64,000 bases of DNA from Streptomyces natalensis ATCC 27448 (GTDB taxonomy: Bacteria > Actinomycetota > Actinomycetes > Streptomycetales > Streptomycetaceae): positions 62,001 to 126,000 of the forward strand of contig NZ_JRKI01000062.1 in NCBI RefSeq assembly GCF_000935125.1, in the 5' to 3' direction. This document shows, in pieces, positions 1-8,240 of this stretch. The notes under the pieces are model-generated. The model did no database searches, was not told the origin of the DNA, and was given only the letters and a program-made list of their open reading frames with translations. Each line of letters opens with the position of its first letter. Positions within the stretch are counted from its first letter, which is position 1. Made by a program: the position numbers and the translations under genes.

Positions 1-130
1 ACGCCTTGGTGCTGCGCCCGCCGTCACTCTGAGTGCGACACCGGCCGCGAAGGCCGCGGGGCACCTGGCGTTCCGAGCGGAGGCCACGGTCCGTTGTCCG
101 GACGCGGCTCCGATCAGCCTCGGCGGCTGG

Positions 131-424
131 ATGTCGTACTCACCGGGTGGCGCCCTGGGCTGGATCCGCAAGCGGGCGGAGCAGGTGGCGCAGCAGTTAG
201 GTGCCCCGTACGACCGGGTGGTGCGCGCATGGTTGGACGAGGCAGCCGAATATCGCTGGGCGGTGGACGGGTTGACGGCCGGGATTCCGTTCGTCCTCAG
301 GGCAGTTGACGGGGAGGGCTGTACGTATGCCTTCGTCGCCCGACCGGATGTGGATGTCGTCCGTACAGTGGCGGATACCGTTCGGGTCCCATGTGGTCAG
401 GGGGCTGCATGGCGCGCGGAGTAG
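131..424 (+). CDS. hypothetical protein, possibly 5'-extended beyond the window
   Basis: A 97-residue product with Streptomyces-like codon use that I do not recognise. It is basic and helical at the N-terminus, then predicted alpha/beta (FVLRAVDGEG, YAFVARPDVDVV). The same frame stays open without a stop to the left window edge, so the ATG at 131, which has only a weak ribosome-binding site, may be internal to a longer gene. The 3' end overlaps the start of the next gene by 16 bases, which suggests coupled translation. Because both reading frames look coding and meet here, a single gene split by a frameshift near base 400 is an alternative. Confidence 0.5.
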   Translation: MSYSPGGALGWIRKRAEQVAQQLGAPYDRVVRAWLDEAAEYRWAVDGLTAGIPFVLRAVDGEGCTYAFVARPDVDVVRTVADTVRVPCGQGAAWRAE

Positions 425-897
425 CAGGGGCCGCTGCCCTTGCCACCCCCGGTTTCTGGTGCGAGCGGTTCGTGTACCACTCGGCGGACGCGGATGTTGT
501 GGCTTCCTGGGCGACCGTTGTCACGCACAGCCCAGTACGTGCGGTCCGGCTCATCAGCGCGGACGCGCGATCCATGGCCTCGGGCCTCCCCGAGTACGAG
601 CGAGAGCGCGTGGTGGGACGGGTGAACAGCCTGGGGCAGGTGGACGCCATGGCTGCGCTCGAGCGCAACGACTCCTGCCGTCTGGCTCTCAACTGCGGTG
701 GGACCTGGATCGAATGGTCGGCCAGACCGGTCCTCTTCCTCCCCGTTCTGCCTCTCGTCGCTTGCGCGGAGTCGCCTTGCCCTCTCCCGGGCGAGCGCTC
801 TGGGGCGGGATTCGGCTCGCCCTCGAAGCGCTGCGAAGGCGACGGAGCCATCAGTCAGGCGAGATTTCCGCCCGACGTGATACGCACCGCGGGCTGA
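409..897 (+). CDS. hypothetical protein
   Basis: A product of about 162 residues. I chose the ATG at 409 because a strong AGGGGG site lies about 7 bases upstream; an in-frame ATG at 391 is possible but poorly placed. The first ~100 residues look like a folded domain (GFWCERFVYHSADADVV, VVTHSPVRAVRLISADAR). The last ~50 residues are Pro/Ser/Cys-rich and look less like real protein, so the true reading frame may end or shift before the annotated stop. It resembles uncharacterised actinobacterial proteins; no function can be assigned. It overlaps the preceding gene by 16 bases. Confidence 0.45.
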   Translation: MARGVAGAAALATPGFWCERFVYHSADADVVASWATVVTHSPVRAVRLISADARSMASGLPEYERERVVGRVNSLGQVDAMAALERNDSCRLALNCGGTWIEWSARPVLFLPVLPLVACAESPCPLPGERSGAGFGSPSKRCEGDGAISQARFPPDVIRTAG

Positions 898-940
898 CCG
901 ACGCGGGCGGCGGGGTCGTCGCGGACGGGGCCGAGGCCCC

Positions 941-1576
941 TCAGAACCGCCGGGCCGACTCCTCCGCGTGGGCCATGCGTCGCAGGCTCAGCAGTACCGG
1001 TTCGTACAGCACCGTCAGTGCGACGGCCGCCTCGATCTGGCCGGTCGGGGTCGGCTGTTCCTCGACCATGTCCAGGTCGGTGACTGCCAGTTGCGCCGCC
1101 AGCTGCCCGTACGGCAGCAATTGCTCGGTGTCGCACGGGTAGCCGAGCCGGGCCAGCGCGGCGACCGAGTCGATGAGCCGCCGGTGGGCGGGATTGTGCA
1201 TGTCCAGGCCGCCACCGGAGGACCAGCCCAGCCGTTCGAGCAGCGCCTCCACCGAGCGGCGGGCGGTCGCCACCGCCGGGTCGTCCTCGGCCGGCGCCCC
1301 GGCGGAGGGCAGCGCGCGGGTCGCCGCGCCCAGCCGCAGGTGGTGGTCCAGCGACTCGTCCTCCGCGGCAGCGATCACCTCGCGCGCGGCGGCCACCGGA
1401 ACCCCGCCGATCTGGATCAGCGCCCGCACCAGGCGCAGCCGCCGCAGGTGGCCCTCCCCGTACTCGGCCTGGGTCGCGGAGACCCGGCGCCCGGGCTGGA
1501 GCAGTCCTTCGCGCAGGTAGTACTTGATCGTGGCGGTGGACACACCACTGCGCTCGCTCAGCTCCGCCAGCCGCAT
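941..1576 (-). CDS. MerR family transcriptional regulator
   Basis: A 211-residue regulator. The N-terminus is a canonical MerR winged helix-turn-helix: RLAELSERSGVSTATIKYYL (about residues 2-21), followed by the wing (LLQPGRRVSATQAEY) and the LRRLRLVRALIQIGG helix. The remaining ~130 residues are a helical effector domain with no metal-binding cysteine pattern, so a metal sensor is unlikely and a small-molecule or stress sensor is more plausible. The ATG has a purine-rich AAGGGGAAGG region upstream. The upstream DNA carries inverted repeats (ATGGAT/ATCCAT at 1617-1631) that could be its operator. The next gene upstream, at 1654, is on the same strand. Confidence 0.88.
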   Translation of the reverse strand: MRLAELSERSGVSTATIKYYLREGLLQPGRRVSATQAEYGEGHLRRLRLVRALIQIGGVPVAAAREVIAAAEDESLDHHLRLGAATRALPSAGAPAEDDPAVATARRSVEALLERLGWSSGGGLDMHNPAHRRLIDSVAALARLGYPCDTEQLLPYGQLAAQLAVTDLDMVEEQPTPTGQIEAAVALTVLYEPVLLSLRRMAHAEESARRF

Positions 1577-1616
1577 GCTCTTGCACCTTCCCCTTGGATA
1601 GTGGCACTACTCAAGC

Positions 1617-1631
1617 ATGGATAGCATCCAT
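1617..1631. promoter_or_regulatory. candidate MerR operator (inverted repeat)
   Basis: ATGGAT-AGC-ATCCAT is a 6-bp perfect inverted repeat 41 bases upstream of the merR-type start. A wider pair, TTGGATA (about 1594) and TATCCAA (about 1631), brackets it. MerR-family proteins commonly bind such dyads in their own promoters. No clear -35/-10 pair with 19-bp spacing was recognised, so the assignment is tentative. Confidence 0.3.
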
Positions 1632-1653
1632 ATCCAACGAGGGAGGTTCCACG

Positions 1654-2094
1654 TCATGGGCGGGACGCCGTTGTGGCCAGATCGCCGATCCGCGCCTCAA
1701 GGAGGCTGCGCACCCGCGGCATGAGCTCCGGGTCCTTGAGGGTCATCCGGCCCACGTGCAGCTGCTGGTGCCCGTAGACCACCTTCTCCGGCTTACTGCT
1801 TCCGTCGACCTCCAGCGCCCAATCCGTGTCCCGGAGGTCCAGCGTTCCCGGTTTGGGCACGACACGGCTGCTCCAGCCGGTGCAGAGAACCCACTCGGTG
1901 GTGTGCGCGGTATGGCGCGCCGCCGCGTCCATGAGATGGACGTCCGGCACCTCCGGGACGGGGATGTACCCCACCACGGCCTCGACGCCGAAATGACCTG
2001 TCGTGGTGTAGGCGACGGCCCCATAGATATCGGGCCACAGATGCAGCAGCGGGAAGACGGTTACGCGGCCGGTGCCCGTGAGCATCCTTGCCAT
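1654..2094 (-). CDS. hypothetical protein
   Basis: A 146-residue soluble protein with good codon bias and no signal peptide or membrane segment. It contains FPLLHLWPDIYGAVAYTTTG near the N-terminus, then VGYIPVPEVPDVHLMDAAAR and DLRDTDWALEVDGSS. No family was recognised. It is encoded 78 bases upstream of the MerR gene on the same strand, which may indicate co-regulation, although inverted repeats lie in the gap. Other readings of this region give no better protein. Confidence 0.6.
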   Translation of the reverse strand: MARMLTGTGRVTVFPLLHLWPDIYGAVAYTTTGHFGVEAVVGYIPVPEVPDVHLMDAAARHTAHTTEWVLCTGWSSRVVPKPGTLDLRDTDWALEVDGSSKPEKVVYGHQQLHVGRMTLKDPELMPRVRSLLEARIGDLATTASRP

Positions 2095-2471
2095 GACTCA
2101 CCCTCGTCGGATCGGAAACGGCTTCGGTCCGCCAGTCTTCCAACGTCGGCGTCGTCTCATGTGGTCGATCACCGTGCTCGGGCGGCCGGTTGATGTCACC
2201 ACCGTGGTGCGCGCCCCCTCGTGCATCAGCGCGCGGTGGAGCGGGCTTCGGCGCCCCCATGCCGTACGCCCGGCCTGGATTCATCTCACTGCGTTTCAGT
2301 GGCATGGGGACGAATCAGCGGCAGGTTGGACGAAATCAGCGCTACGGGCAGCAATGAGGAAAGCGGGACGCGCGAACCGGATGCCGTAAAACCAGGTGTC
2401 GGATTCCCGTGCGTCACTCGATCGGCCCCGTTCGGGGCGAAACGGGCCACCCGGGCGTGCAAGGTGATTCC
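2095..2471. other. intergenic region without a recognised gene
   Basis: Frames across this stretch have poor codon bias and no homology I recognise. It should hold the promoters for the minus-strand gene ending at 1654 and for the plus-strand secreted-peptide gene starting at 2472. I see no convincing promoter hexamers, riboswitch or repeat. Confidence 0.4.
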
Positions 2472-2705
2472 ATGAACACCACACACCAGAAGCACCAGAA
2501 GCGCCCGAAGAAATCCGTTACTCGCATACTCGCGGTGAGCGCGACCCTGGGGATCGCCCTTGCGGCAGGGACGGCGACAGCCGCATCCGCCGAGGCCGCG
2601 ACGGCGCCCGCCAAGGCCAAGGTCGACCATTCGCGCCCGCTCGGCGGCGAAGGCTGGGGCGGCGGGGACTGCAACGCCGGGCTCCTCAGCCTCCTCTGCC
2701 TGTGA
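2472..2705 (+). CDS. small secreted protein
   Basis: A 77-residue precursor. The ATG at 2472 follows an AAGGTGA site. Residues 1-16 are Lys/His/Gln-rich and positive (n-region), residues ~17-38 are hydrophobic (ILAVSATLGIALAAGTATAA), and a signal-peptidase I site is likely at ASA-EA. The mature chain is short, Gly-rich and ends with WGGGDCNAGLLSLLCL, in which two cysteines could form a disulfide. Its function is unknown; small exported peptides of this layout are common in Streptomyces. A strong hairpin follows the stop. Confidence 0.7.
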   Translation: MNTTHQKHQKRPKKSVTRILAVSATLGIALAAGTATAASAEAATAPAKAKVDHSRPLGGEGWGGGDCNAGLLSLLCL

Positions 2706-2726
2706 CCGATGATCCCGCATAGGCGC

Positions 2727-2778
2727 GGGCCAGGCGGAGGGGAGACATACCCGTGTGATTTCCCCTTCGCCTGGCCCC
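2727..2778 (+). terminator. hairpin terminator after the small secreted protein gene
   Basis: A stem of about 16 bp (GGGCCAGGCGGAGGGG pairing with CCCCTTCGCCTGGCCC, one mismatch) with a ~17-base loop lies 22 bases after the stop codon. There is no long T tract, as is usual for high-GC terminators. Confidence 0.6.
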
Positions 2779-2870
2779 ACGCACCCGCCCATCCGCTCGT
2801 CCGCTCGTCCACTCGTCCACTCGCCCAGAAACTGAATTCGATGCCGTCGGGCTTCGGAATTATTCGCCTT

Positions 2871-2943
2871 CAGCAGATCTGCCCCAGCAGATCTGCTGAT
2901 CCCTGTCTAAGGAGAGGGTCTTAGGAGAGGGTCTAAGGAGAGG
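2871..2943. repeat. short direct repeats and a palindrome 3' of the FAD/Fe-S gene
   Basis: CAGCAGATCTG occurs twice (2871-2881, 2885-2895); the second copy is part of the perfect palindrome CAGCAGATCTGCTG (2885-2898). It is followed by three contiguous 13-bp units GTCTAAGGAGAGG (2905-2943, one base differing in the middle copy) that end directly at the stop codon of the minus-strand gene at 2944. Confidence 0.75.
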
Positions 2944-5901
2944 TCAGGTCATCTCCTCGGCACCGGCATTACCCCCTGCATTTCCCGGCGAAGGCGAATT
3001 CCCCAACGCCGCCGCCAGTACCTCCGCCATATGCCGCCCCCGGCGTCCGCCCAGCGGCCCGAGCCGCCCCTCCTGCCCCAACTGCTCCAGCTGCGTACGG
3101 CAGGAGAAACCGTCCGCGAGGATCTCCACCTCGGGCCCCGACTCCCTTACGGCGGGCAGGAGTTGGTCCTCGGCGCAGGCCACGGAGACGTCGTAGTGGC
3201 CGCGTTCGAAGCCGAAGTTGCCGGCCAGGCCGCAGCAGCCGCCCTGCAACTGCCCGGTCAGACCGGCCCGTTCGCGGAGCCGGCGGTCGGCGGCGTCGCC
3301 GAGGACCGCGTGCTGGTGGCAGTGCGTCTGGCCGGTGACCGGGCGGTCGATGCGGGGCGGCTGCCAGTCGGGGGCGAGGGTGACCAGGGCCTCGGCGAAG
3401 GTCAGGACGGAGGAGGCCAGGGTGGCGGCGCGGGGGTCGCCGGAGAGGAGTTCGGGGAGGTCGGTGCGCAGTGCGGCGGCGCAGCTGGGTTCGAGGACGA
3501 CGAGGGGGTGGCCGTCCCGGAGCAGGGGGGCCAGGACGTCCACCGTACGGCGCATCACGGCGCGGGCACGGTCGAGCTGGCCGGTGGAGACATAGGTGAG
3601 GCCGCAGCACAGGGGGCGGTGGCGGCGGGGCAGGAGGCCGGTGCGGCGCAGCGGCGCGGTCGGGGGGAGGAGGGGGCGCAGGCCGGCTGCCTCCAGGACG
3701 CGTACCGCCGCGCGGCCCACCTCGGGGGCGAGGAAGTTGGTGAAGGTGTCGGGCCAGAGGATCACGGTGCGGCCGGCCGTCGGGGCCCCGCGGCGCCACC
3801 ACCAGCGGGTGAACGGCTCCACGGCCAGCGGCGGAATGGTGCGCTCGGCGGCGATCCCGGCGAGGCGTTTGGCGACGGCGGCCGCGGGGCCGCGGGCGAG
3901 CAGGTTGAGGACCGGGGCGGCCGGGGCGGCGGTGTGCAGCCATTGGGGCAGACGGCCCATGGAGTAGTGGGCGGCGGGGCGGAGGCGGCCCGCGTAGTGG
4001 TGGTGGAGGAACTCCGCCTTGTAGGTGGCCATGTCGACGCCTACGGGGCAGTCGCTGCGGCAGCCCTTGCAGGACAGGCACAGGTCGAGGGCGTCGTGTA
4101 CCTCGGGCGAGCGCCAGCCGTCGGTGATCACCTCGCCGGCCAGCATCTCGTGCAGGAGGCGGGCCCGGCCGCGGGTGGAGTGCTGTTCCTCGCCGGTGGC
4201 GCGGAAGGACGGGCACATGACGTCCGGAGAGGACGGACTCGACTGCGGCACCCGGCATTTGGCCACGCCGACGCAGCGCCGAACGGCCGCCGTGAAGTCG
4301 CCGTTGTCGTGCGGATAGCCGAATTCGACCGGGACGGGGCGCCTGGGCAGGACGTCGAAGCGGAGGTTGTCGTCGAGGCGGGCGGGGCGGACGAGCATGC
4401 CGGGGTTGAGGCCGCCCGCCGGGTCCCAGACGTCCTTGAAACGTCCGAACAGGTCGACCAGTTCCTGCCCGTACATCGCGGGCAGGAGTTCGGCGCGGGC
4501 CTGTCCGTCGCCGTGTTCGCCGGAGAGCGAGCCGCCGTGGGAGACGACCAGGTCGGCGAGGTCGCGGGAGAAGTCGCGGAAGCGGCGGATGCCGGGGGCG
4601 GTGAGGAGGTCGAAGTCGATACGGATGTGGATGCAGCCGTCGCCGAAGTGGCCGTACGGGGTGCCGCGCAGGCCGTGCTGGGTCAGGAGGCCGCGGAAGT
4701 CCCTCAGGTAGGGCCCGAGTTGAGCGGGCGGGACGGCGCAGTCCTCCCAGCCGGGCCAGGCTTCGGACCCGTCCGTCAGCCGGGTCGCCGTCCCGGACGC
4801 GTCCTCGCGGATGCGCCACAGGGCCCGCTGCCCGGCCGGGTCGGTGACCAGGGCGTGGTCCGTGGTGCCGTCCGCCGCGGCCCGGCACAGCGCCTCGGCA
4901 CGGGCGGCGGCCTCCTGGGTGCTCGCGCCGCCCATCTCCACGAACAGCCAGGCGCCGCCCTTGGGCAGCCCGGTGGCGGCGCCCACCAGGTCGGCGGCCA
5001 TTCCCTCGACCGTCATCGGGTCGTGCGGCAGGAGGGTGTGGGCGGCCTCGGCCGCGGCGCTCTCGTCGGGGTAGGCGAGGACGGCGAGCACCCGGGCCGC
5101 CGGGGTCTCCACCAGCCGTACGGTCGCCTCGGTCAGCACGCCGAGGGTGCCCTCGCTGCCGGTGAGGGCGCGGGCGAGGTCGGTGCCGGCCTCCGGGAGC
5201 AGGGCGTCCAGGGCGTAGCCGGAGATCCGGCGGGGCAGGTCCTGGGGGTAGCCGGTGCGCAGCAGCGCCAACTCGGCGTCCACCAGGGCCTTGACGCCGT
5301 CCCGGAGGCGGGGCGGCAGCCCGGTGGGGGCGCCGGTGGGGTCGGTGCCGCGGCCGGCCCGTACCCGTTCGCCGCCGTAGGTCAGCAGGTCCAGCGCGCG
5401 GACGTTGTCGGCGGTGGTGCCCCAGGCCACGGAGTGGGAGCCGCAGGAGTTGTTGCCGATCATGCCGCCGAGGGTGCAGCGGCTGTGGGTGGAGGGGTCG
5501 GGGCCGAAGGTCAGGCCGTGGGGTGCCGCGGCGGCCCGCAGATCGTCCAGGATGACGCCCGGCTGGACGACGGCAGTACGGGTGCCGGGGTCCAGCGAGG
5601 TGATGCGACGCATATGGCGGGTGAAGTCGAGAACCACGCCGGTGCCGGTCGCCTGTCCGGCGATGCTGGTCCCGCCGCCGCGCGGTACGACCGGGACGCC
5701 GTACTCCCGGCACACCCGCAGCGCCGCCGCGACGTCCTCGGCGTCCCGGGGCGCGACCACCGCCTCGGGCACCCTGCGGTAGTTGGACGCGTCCATCGTC
5801 ATCAGCGCCCGGTCGGCGGCGGCAAACGAGACCTCCCCGCGCACCGCCGCCGTCAGTTCCTTCTCCAGTTGCCGCTGCTCGGTCTCGTTGCGCTCAGCCA
5901 T
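2944..5901 (-). CDS. FAD-binding and (Fe-S)-binding oxidoreductase, D-2-hydroxyacid dehydrogenase type
   Basis: About 985 residues; a fusion of a GlcD-like FAD dehydrogenase and a GlcF-like iron-sulfur protein. The N-terminal half has the FAD_binding_4 fold (VVPRGGGTSIAGQ, GGMIGNNSCGSHS) and the C-terminal FAD-oxidase domain (GHFGDGCIHIRIDFDL). The C-terminal half has 4Fe-4S cysteine clusters (CLSCKGCRSDCPVG) and two CCG-type cysteine-rich segments (CCGLTYVSTG, GCCGLAGNFGFERG). Known relatives oxidise D-lactate or D-2-hydroxyglutarate and pass electrons to the quinone pool; the exact substrate cannot be read from sequence. I chose the ATG at 5901, with GGGGA upstream, over the in-frame ATG six codons earlier. 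Confidence 0.9.
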   Translation of the reverse strand: MAERNETEQRQLEKELTAAVRGEVSFAAADRALMTMDASNYRRVPEAVVAPRDAEDVAAALRVCREYGVPVVPRGGGTSIAGQATGTGVVLDFTRHMRRITSLDPGTRTAVVQPGVILDDLRAAAAPHGLTFGPDPSTHSRCTLGGMIGNNSCGSHSVAWGTTADNVRALDLLTYGGERVRAGRGTDPTGAPTGLPPRLRDGVKALVDAELALLRTGYPQDLPRRISGYALDALLPEAGTDLARALTGSEGTLGVLTEATVRLVETPAARVLAVLAYPDESAAAEAAHTLLPHDPMTVEGMAADLVGAATGLPKGGAWLFVEMGGASTQEAAARAEALCRAAADGTTDHALVTDPAGQRALWRIREDASGTATRLTDGSEAWPGWEDCAVPPAQLGPYLRDFRGLLTQHGLRGTPYGHFGDGCIHIRIDFDLLTAPGIRRFRDFSRDLADLVVSHGGSLSGEHGDGQARAELLPAMYGQELVDLFGRFKDVWDPAGGLNPGMLVRPARLDDNLRFDVLPRRPVPVEFGYPHDNGDFTAAVRRCVGVAKCRVPQSSPSSPDVMCPSFRATGEEQHSTRGRARLLHEMLAGEVITDGWRSPEVHDALDLCLSCKGCRSDCPVGVDMATYKAEFLHHHYAGRLRPAAHYSMGRLPQWLHTAAPAAPVLNLLARGPAAAVAKRLAGIAAERTIPPLAVEPFTRWWWRRGAPTAGRTVILWPDTFTNFLAPEVGRAAVRVLEAAGLRPLLPPTAPLRRTGLLPRRHRPLCCGLTYVSTGQLDRARAVMRRTVDVLAPLLRDGHPLVVLEPSCAAALRTDLPELLSGDPRAATLASSVLTFAEALVTLAPDWQPPRIDRPVTGQTHCHQHAVLGDAADRRLRERAGLTGQLQGGCCGLAGNFGFERGHYDVSVACAEDQLLPAVRESGPEVEILADGFSCRTQLEQLGQEGRLGPLGGRRGRHMAEVLAAALGNSPSPGNAGGNAGAEEMT

Positions 5902-5929
5902 GTCCCCAAGCCTGCCCACTGGGGCGCGG

Positions 5930-6389
5930 TCATGCGACGGCCGGTTCGGGCACCGGCGTGGCGGCCGCGGCCGGGTGGAAGCGGAACACGTTGTCCGGGT
6001 CGTGGCGGGCCTTCAGCGCGGCCAGCAGTCCGTGTTCGCGGGCGTCGTGCACGCTGCGCGCCGGTGCGGGCCGCCGCATCCATCCGGACGCCGGACATCC
6101 GCCGGGTGCTGATCAGCAGCCCGCCGTCGGTGGCCGCGGACAGGCCGTGGCCGGTGGCCTGGACGGCGACCGGGAGGCCGTGGGCGCGGGCGAAGGCGAC
6201 GGCGGCGACCACGTCGTCGGCGTGCGCCGCACCGACGATGACGGCCGGGCGGTGGCGGTGGGCGGTCTGGAAGCCGGAGCGTTCGGCGTCGTAGCCGTCG
6301 TCGCCGGGGAGCAGGACGGGGCCGTGGACCTCCCGTACGAGGGCGTCCGCCAGCTGCTCCAGTTCAGCGACTCGCTGGAGGTCATGCAC
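5930..6389 (-). pseudogene. FAD-binding oxidoreductase (BBE type) remnant, internally deleted
   Basis: Two pieces of one berberine-bridge-like oxidoreductase remain. The N-terminal piece (about 6389-6066) reads LPGDDGYDAERSGFQ, then RPAVIVGAAHADDVVAAVAF, the start of a PCMH-type FAD domain. The C-terminal piece (about 6060-5930) reads KARHDPDNVFRFHP, the hallmark BBE ending. Roughly 300 residues in between are missing and the two pieces are in different frames, so no functional enzyme can be made. The 5' end runs into a WYL-regulator remnant on the opposite strand. Both pieces were identified by motif memory only. Confidence 0.6.
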
Positions 6390-6470
6390 CCGCCGGAGGC
6401 CCGCCGGGTGCTGGCGCGGGCGGCGGCTTCCCTCGGCGAGATCTACGGGGGCGAGGGGACGGGCGCGTAG
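6316..6470 (+). pseudogene. WYL-domain (YafY-like) regulator, C-terminal remnant
   Basis: The plus strand encodes PYEGVRQLLQFSDSLEV followed by PPEARRVLARAAASLGEIYG and a stop, which matches the C-terminal end of HTH/WYL-domain transcriptional regulators. No helix-turn-helix or WYL core lies upstream: that DNA is instead the antisense FAD-oxidoreductase remnant. The two remnants overlap around 6320-6389, suggesting that a deletion fused two genes that originally lay apart or convergent. Confidence 0.5.
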
Positions 6471-6584
6471 GACGAGACACCGAGAAACCTCCCGCACCGG
6501 ACCCGTCTCACCGCACGACTCTCCGTCATCTCATCCGGTGGACGCGCCGCAGGACGGCCCACCGCGACCCTTTAGGCTTCCTCC

Positions 6585-7703
6585 GTGGCTGATATCCAGA
6601 TTCCCGCTGACATCAAGCCCGCCGACGGACGCTTCGGCGCGGGCCCCTCCAAGGTGCGTACGGAGGCGCTCAGCGCCCTGGCCGCCACCGGTACCTCCCT
6701 TCTCGGTACGTCCCACCGCCAGCCCCCGGTCAAGAACCTGGTCGGCAAGGTGCGCGACGGCATCGGCGAGCTGTTCCAGCTGCCCGAGGGCTACGAGGTC
6801 GTCCTCGGCAACGGCGGTTCCACCGCGTTCTGGGACATCGCGACGCACGGTTTGATCGAGAACAAGTCCCAGCACCTGTCCTTCGGCGAGTTCTCCTCCA
6901 AGTTCGCCAAGGCCGCCAAGCTGGCGCCGTGGCTGGCCGAGCCCACCGTCGTCTCCGCCGACCCGGGCGACCACCCCGAGCCGCGGGCCGAGGAGGGCGT
7001 GGACGTCTACGCCTTCACCCACAACGAGACCTCGACCGGTGTCGCCGCGCCCATCCGGCGCGTCGCGGGCGCCGACACCGGCTCGCTCGTCCTGGTCGAT
7101 GCCACCTCCGGCGCCGGCGGTCTGCCCGTCGACATCGCCGAGACCGACGTGTACTACTTCGCCCCGCAGAAGTCCTTCGCCTCCGACGGCGGTCTGTGGC
7201 TCGGCATCTTCTCCCCCGCCGCGATCGAGCGCGCCGAGCGCGTCCACGCCTCCGGCCGCCACATCCCGGAGTTCTTCTCGCTGCCGACGGCGATCGACAA
7301 CTCCCGCAAGAACCAGACGTACAACACCCCGTCCCTCTCCACCCTCTTCCTGCTCAACGAGCAGCTGGAGTGGCTCAACGGCCAGGGCGGCCTGGACTGG
7401 GCGGTCCGCCGCACCGCCACCTCCGCGCGCACCCTCTACGGCTGGGCCGAGGAGTCCAAGTACGCCACCCCGTTCGTCGCCGACCCGGCCAAGCGCTCGC
7501 AGGTCATCGGCACGATCGACTTCAACGACGACATCGACGCCGCCGCGATCGCCAAGGCCCTGCGCGCCAACGGCATCGTCGACACCGAGCCGTACCGCAA
7601 GCTCGGCCGCAACCAGCTGCGGGTCGCGATGTTCCCGGCCATCGCCCCGGAGGATGTCGCGGCGCTGACGGACTGCATCGACTACGTCATCGAGAAGCTG
7701 TAA
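6585..7703 (+). CDS. serC: phosphoserine transaminase
   Basis: A 372-residue PLP enzyme that converts 3-phosphohydroxypyruvate and glutamate to phosphoserine and 2-oxoglutarate in cytosolic serine synthesis. The start is GTG. Family features visible: FGAGPSKVRTEAL near the N-terminus, GNGGSTAFWD, the segment VDATSGAGGLPVDIAETDVY, and the PLP lysine K196 in APQKSFASDGG. The C-terminal FNDDIDAAAIAKALRANGI domain is intact and length is normal for the actinobacterial SerC branch. It appears monocistronic, ending at a strong terminator (7764-7799). Confidence 0.95.
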   Translation: MADIQIPADIKPADGRFGAGPSKVRTEALSALAATGTSLLGTSHRQPPVKNLVGKVRDGIGELFQLPEGYEVVLGNGGSTAFWDIATHGLIENKSQHLSFGEFSSKFAKAAKLAPWLAEPTVVSADPGDHPEPRAEEGVDVYAFTHNETSTGVAAPIRRVAGADTGSLVLVDATSGAGGLPVDIAETDVYYFAPQKSFASDGGLWLGIFSPAAIERAERVHASGRHIPEFFSLPTAIDNSRKNQTYNTPSLSTLFLLNEQLEWLNGQGGLDWAVRRTATSARTLYGWAEESKYATPFVADPAKRSQVIGTIDFNDDIDAAAIAKALRANGIVDTEPYRKLGRNQLRVAMFPAIAPEDVAALTDCIDYVIEKL

Positions 7704-7712
7704 CCGGATTCG

Positions 7713-7762
7713 GGCTCAGTCCCAGGAATCTGGCTCAGGCTCAGGAATCGGGCTCAGGCTCC
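7713..7762. repeat. 19-bp direct repeat after serC
   Basis: GGCTCAG recurs at 7713, 7732 and 7751 with a 19-bp period; the two most similar units read GGCTCAGNCNCAGGAATCN. It lies between the serC stop and its terminator. Confidence 0.6.
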
Positions 7763-7763
7763 G

Positions 7764-7799
7764 GGCCCCGGCGGGCGACCGCCGGGGCCTCTTCCTTTT
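7764..7799 (+). terminator. serC rho-independent terminator
   Basis: A perfect 11-bp stem, GGCCCCGGCGG / CCGCCGGGGCC, with the tetraloop GCGA, is followed by the T-rich tail TCTTCCTTTTC. It is the most canonical intrinsic terminator in the window. Confidence 0.88.
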
Positions 7800-8079
7800 C
7801 CCGGGGTTTCCGGGGTTTCCGGATGCGGGCCCCCACGGCAACGGTTTCGCCGCGGTGTGTGCGGTCGCGGCCGTGGGGACTGGCCGTTACGGCGGGGCTG
7901 GTGGCAGCGGTGCCGGACAGGGGCCACCAGGCCGAGGTGACTACGGCACCTGGACGGCTTCGCGTCAGGCCATCGCCGCCCCTTACCCTCCGAACGGGTG
8001 GCCGAAAGGACGCCTGAACGGACGCATCACGGGAACGGGCGCATCGCGGCATGACGAATGCAATGGGGCCGGATATGCC
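7800..8079. other. intergenic region without a recognised gene
   Basis: No frame here has convincing coding character. The region separates the serC terminator from the right end of the tnpB element. Confidence 0.4.
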
Positions 8080-8082
8080 TGT

Positions 8083-8240
8083 GTGACTCCACCCGTGACT
8101 GAAGTCGCGGGCTTCCTGCGTCGGCGGCTAAGCCGCCGCGCAGAGGGCCAGCCCGGCCCTGTTGAGTACGTTGAGCGCGCCGACGCGGTCGGCATTGGCG
8201 ACATGGCCGCACTTGACGCACTCGAACTTCGACTGAGTGA
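8083..8240 (-). ncRNA. candidate omega-RNA (reRNA) overlapping the 3' end of tnpB
   Basis: In characterised TnpB systems the guide RNA scaffold covers the 3' end of tnpB and the right transposon end, with the guide just beyond. Here the minus strand has two consecutive hairpins: CGGCGGCT-A-AGCCGCCG (8122-8138), which contains the tnpB stop codon, and the right-end palindrome (8092-8111). The guide would be read from about 8091 downward, starting near GTGGAGTCACACAGGC. The 5' limit is arbitrary. This is inferred from position and structure, not from expression data. Confidence 0.45.

Noticed and set aside
3031..6294. Very long open frame on the plus strand opposite the FAD/Fe-S dehydrogenase
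   Set aside because: It is an antisense shadow of high-GC coding DNA: Gly/Ala/Arg/Gln-rich, with no domain, while the minus strand has clear FAD and Fe-S motifs.
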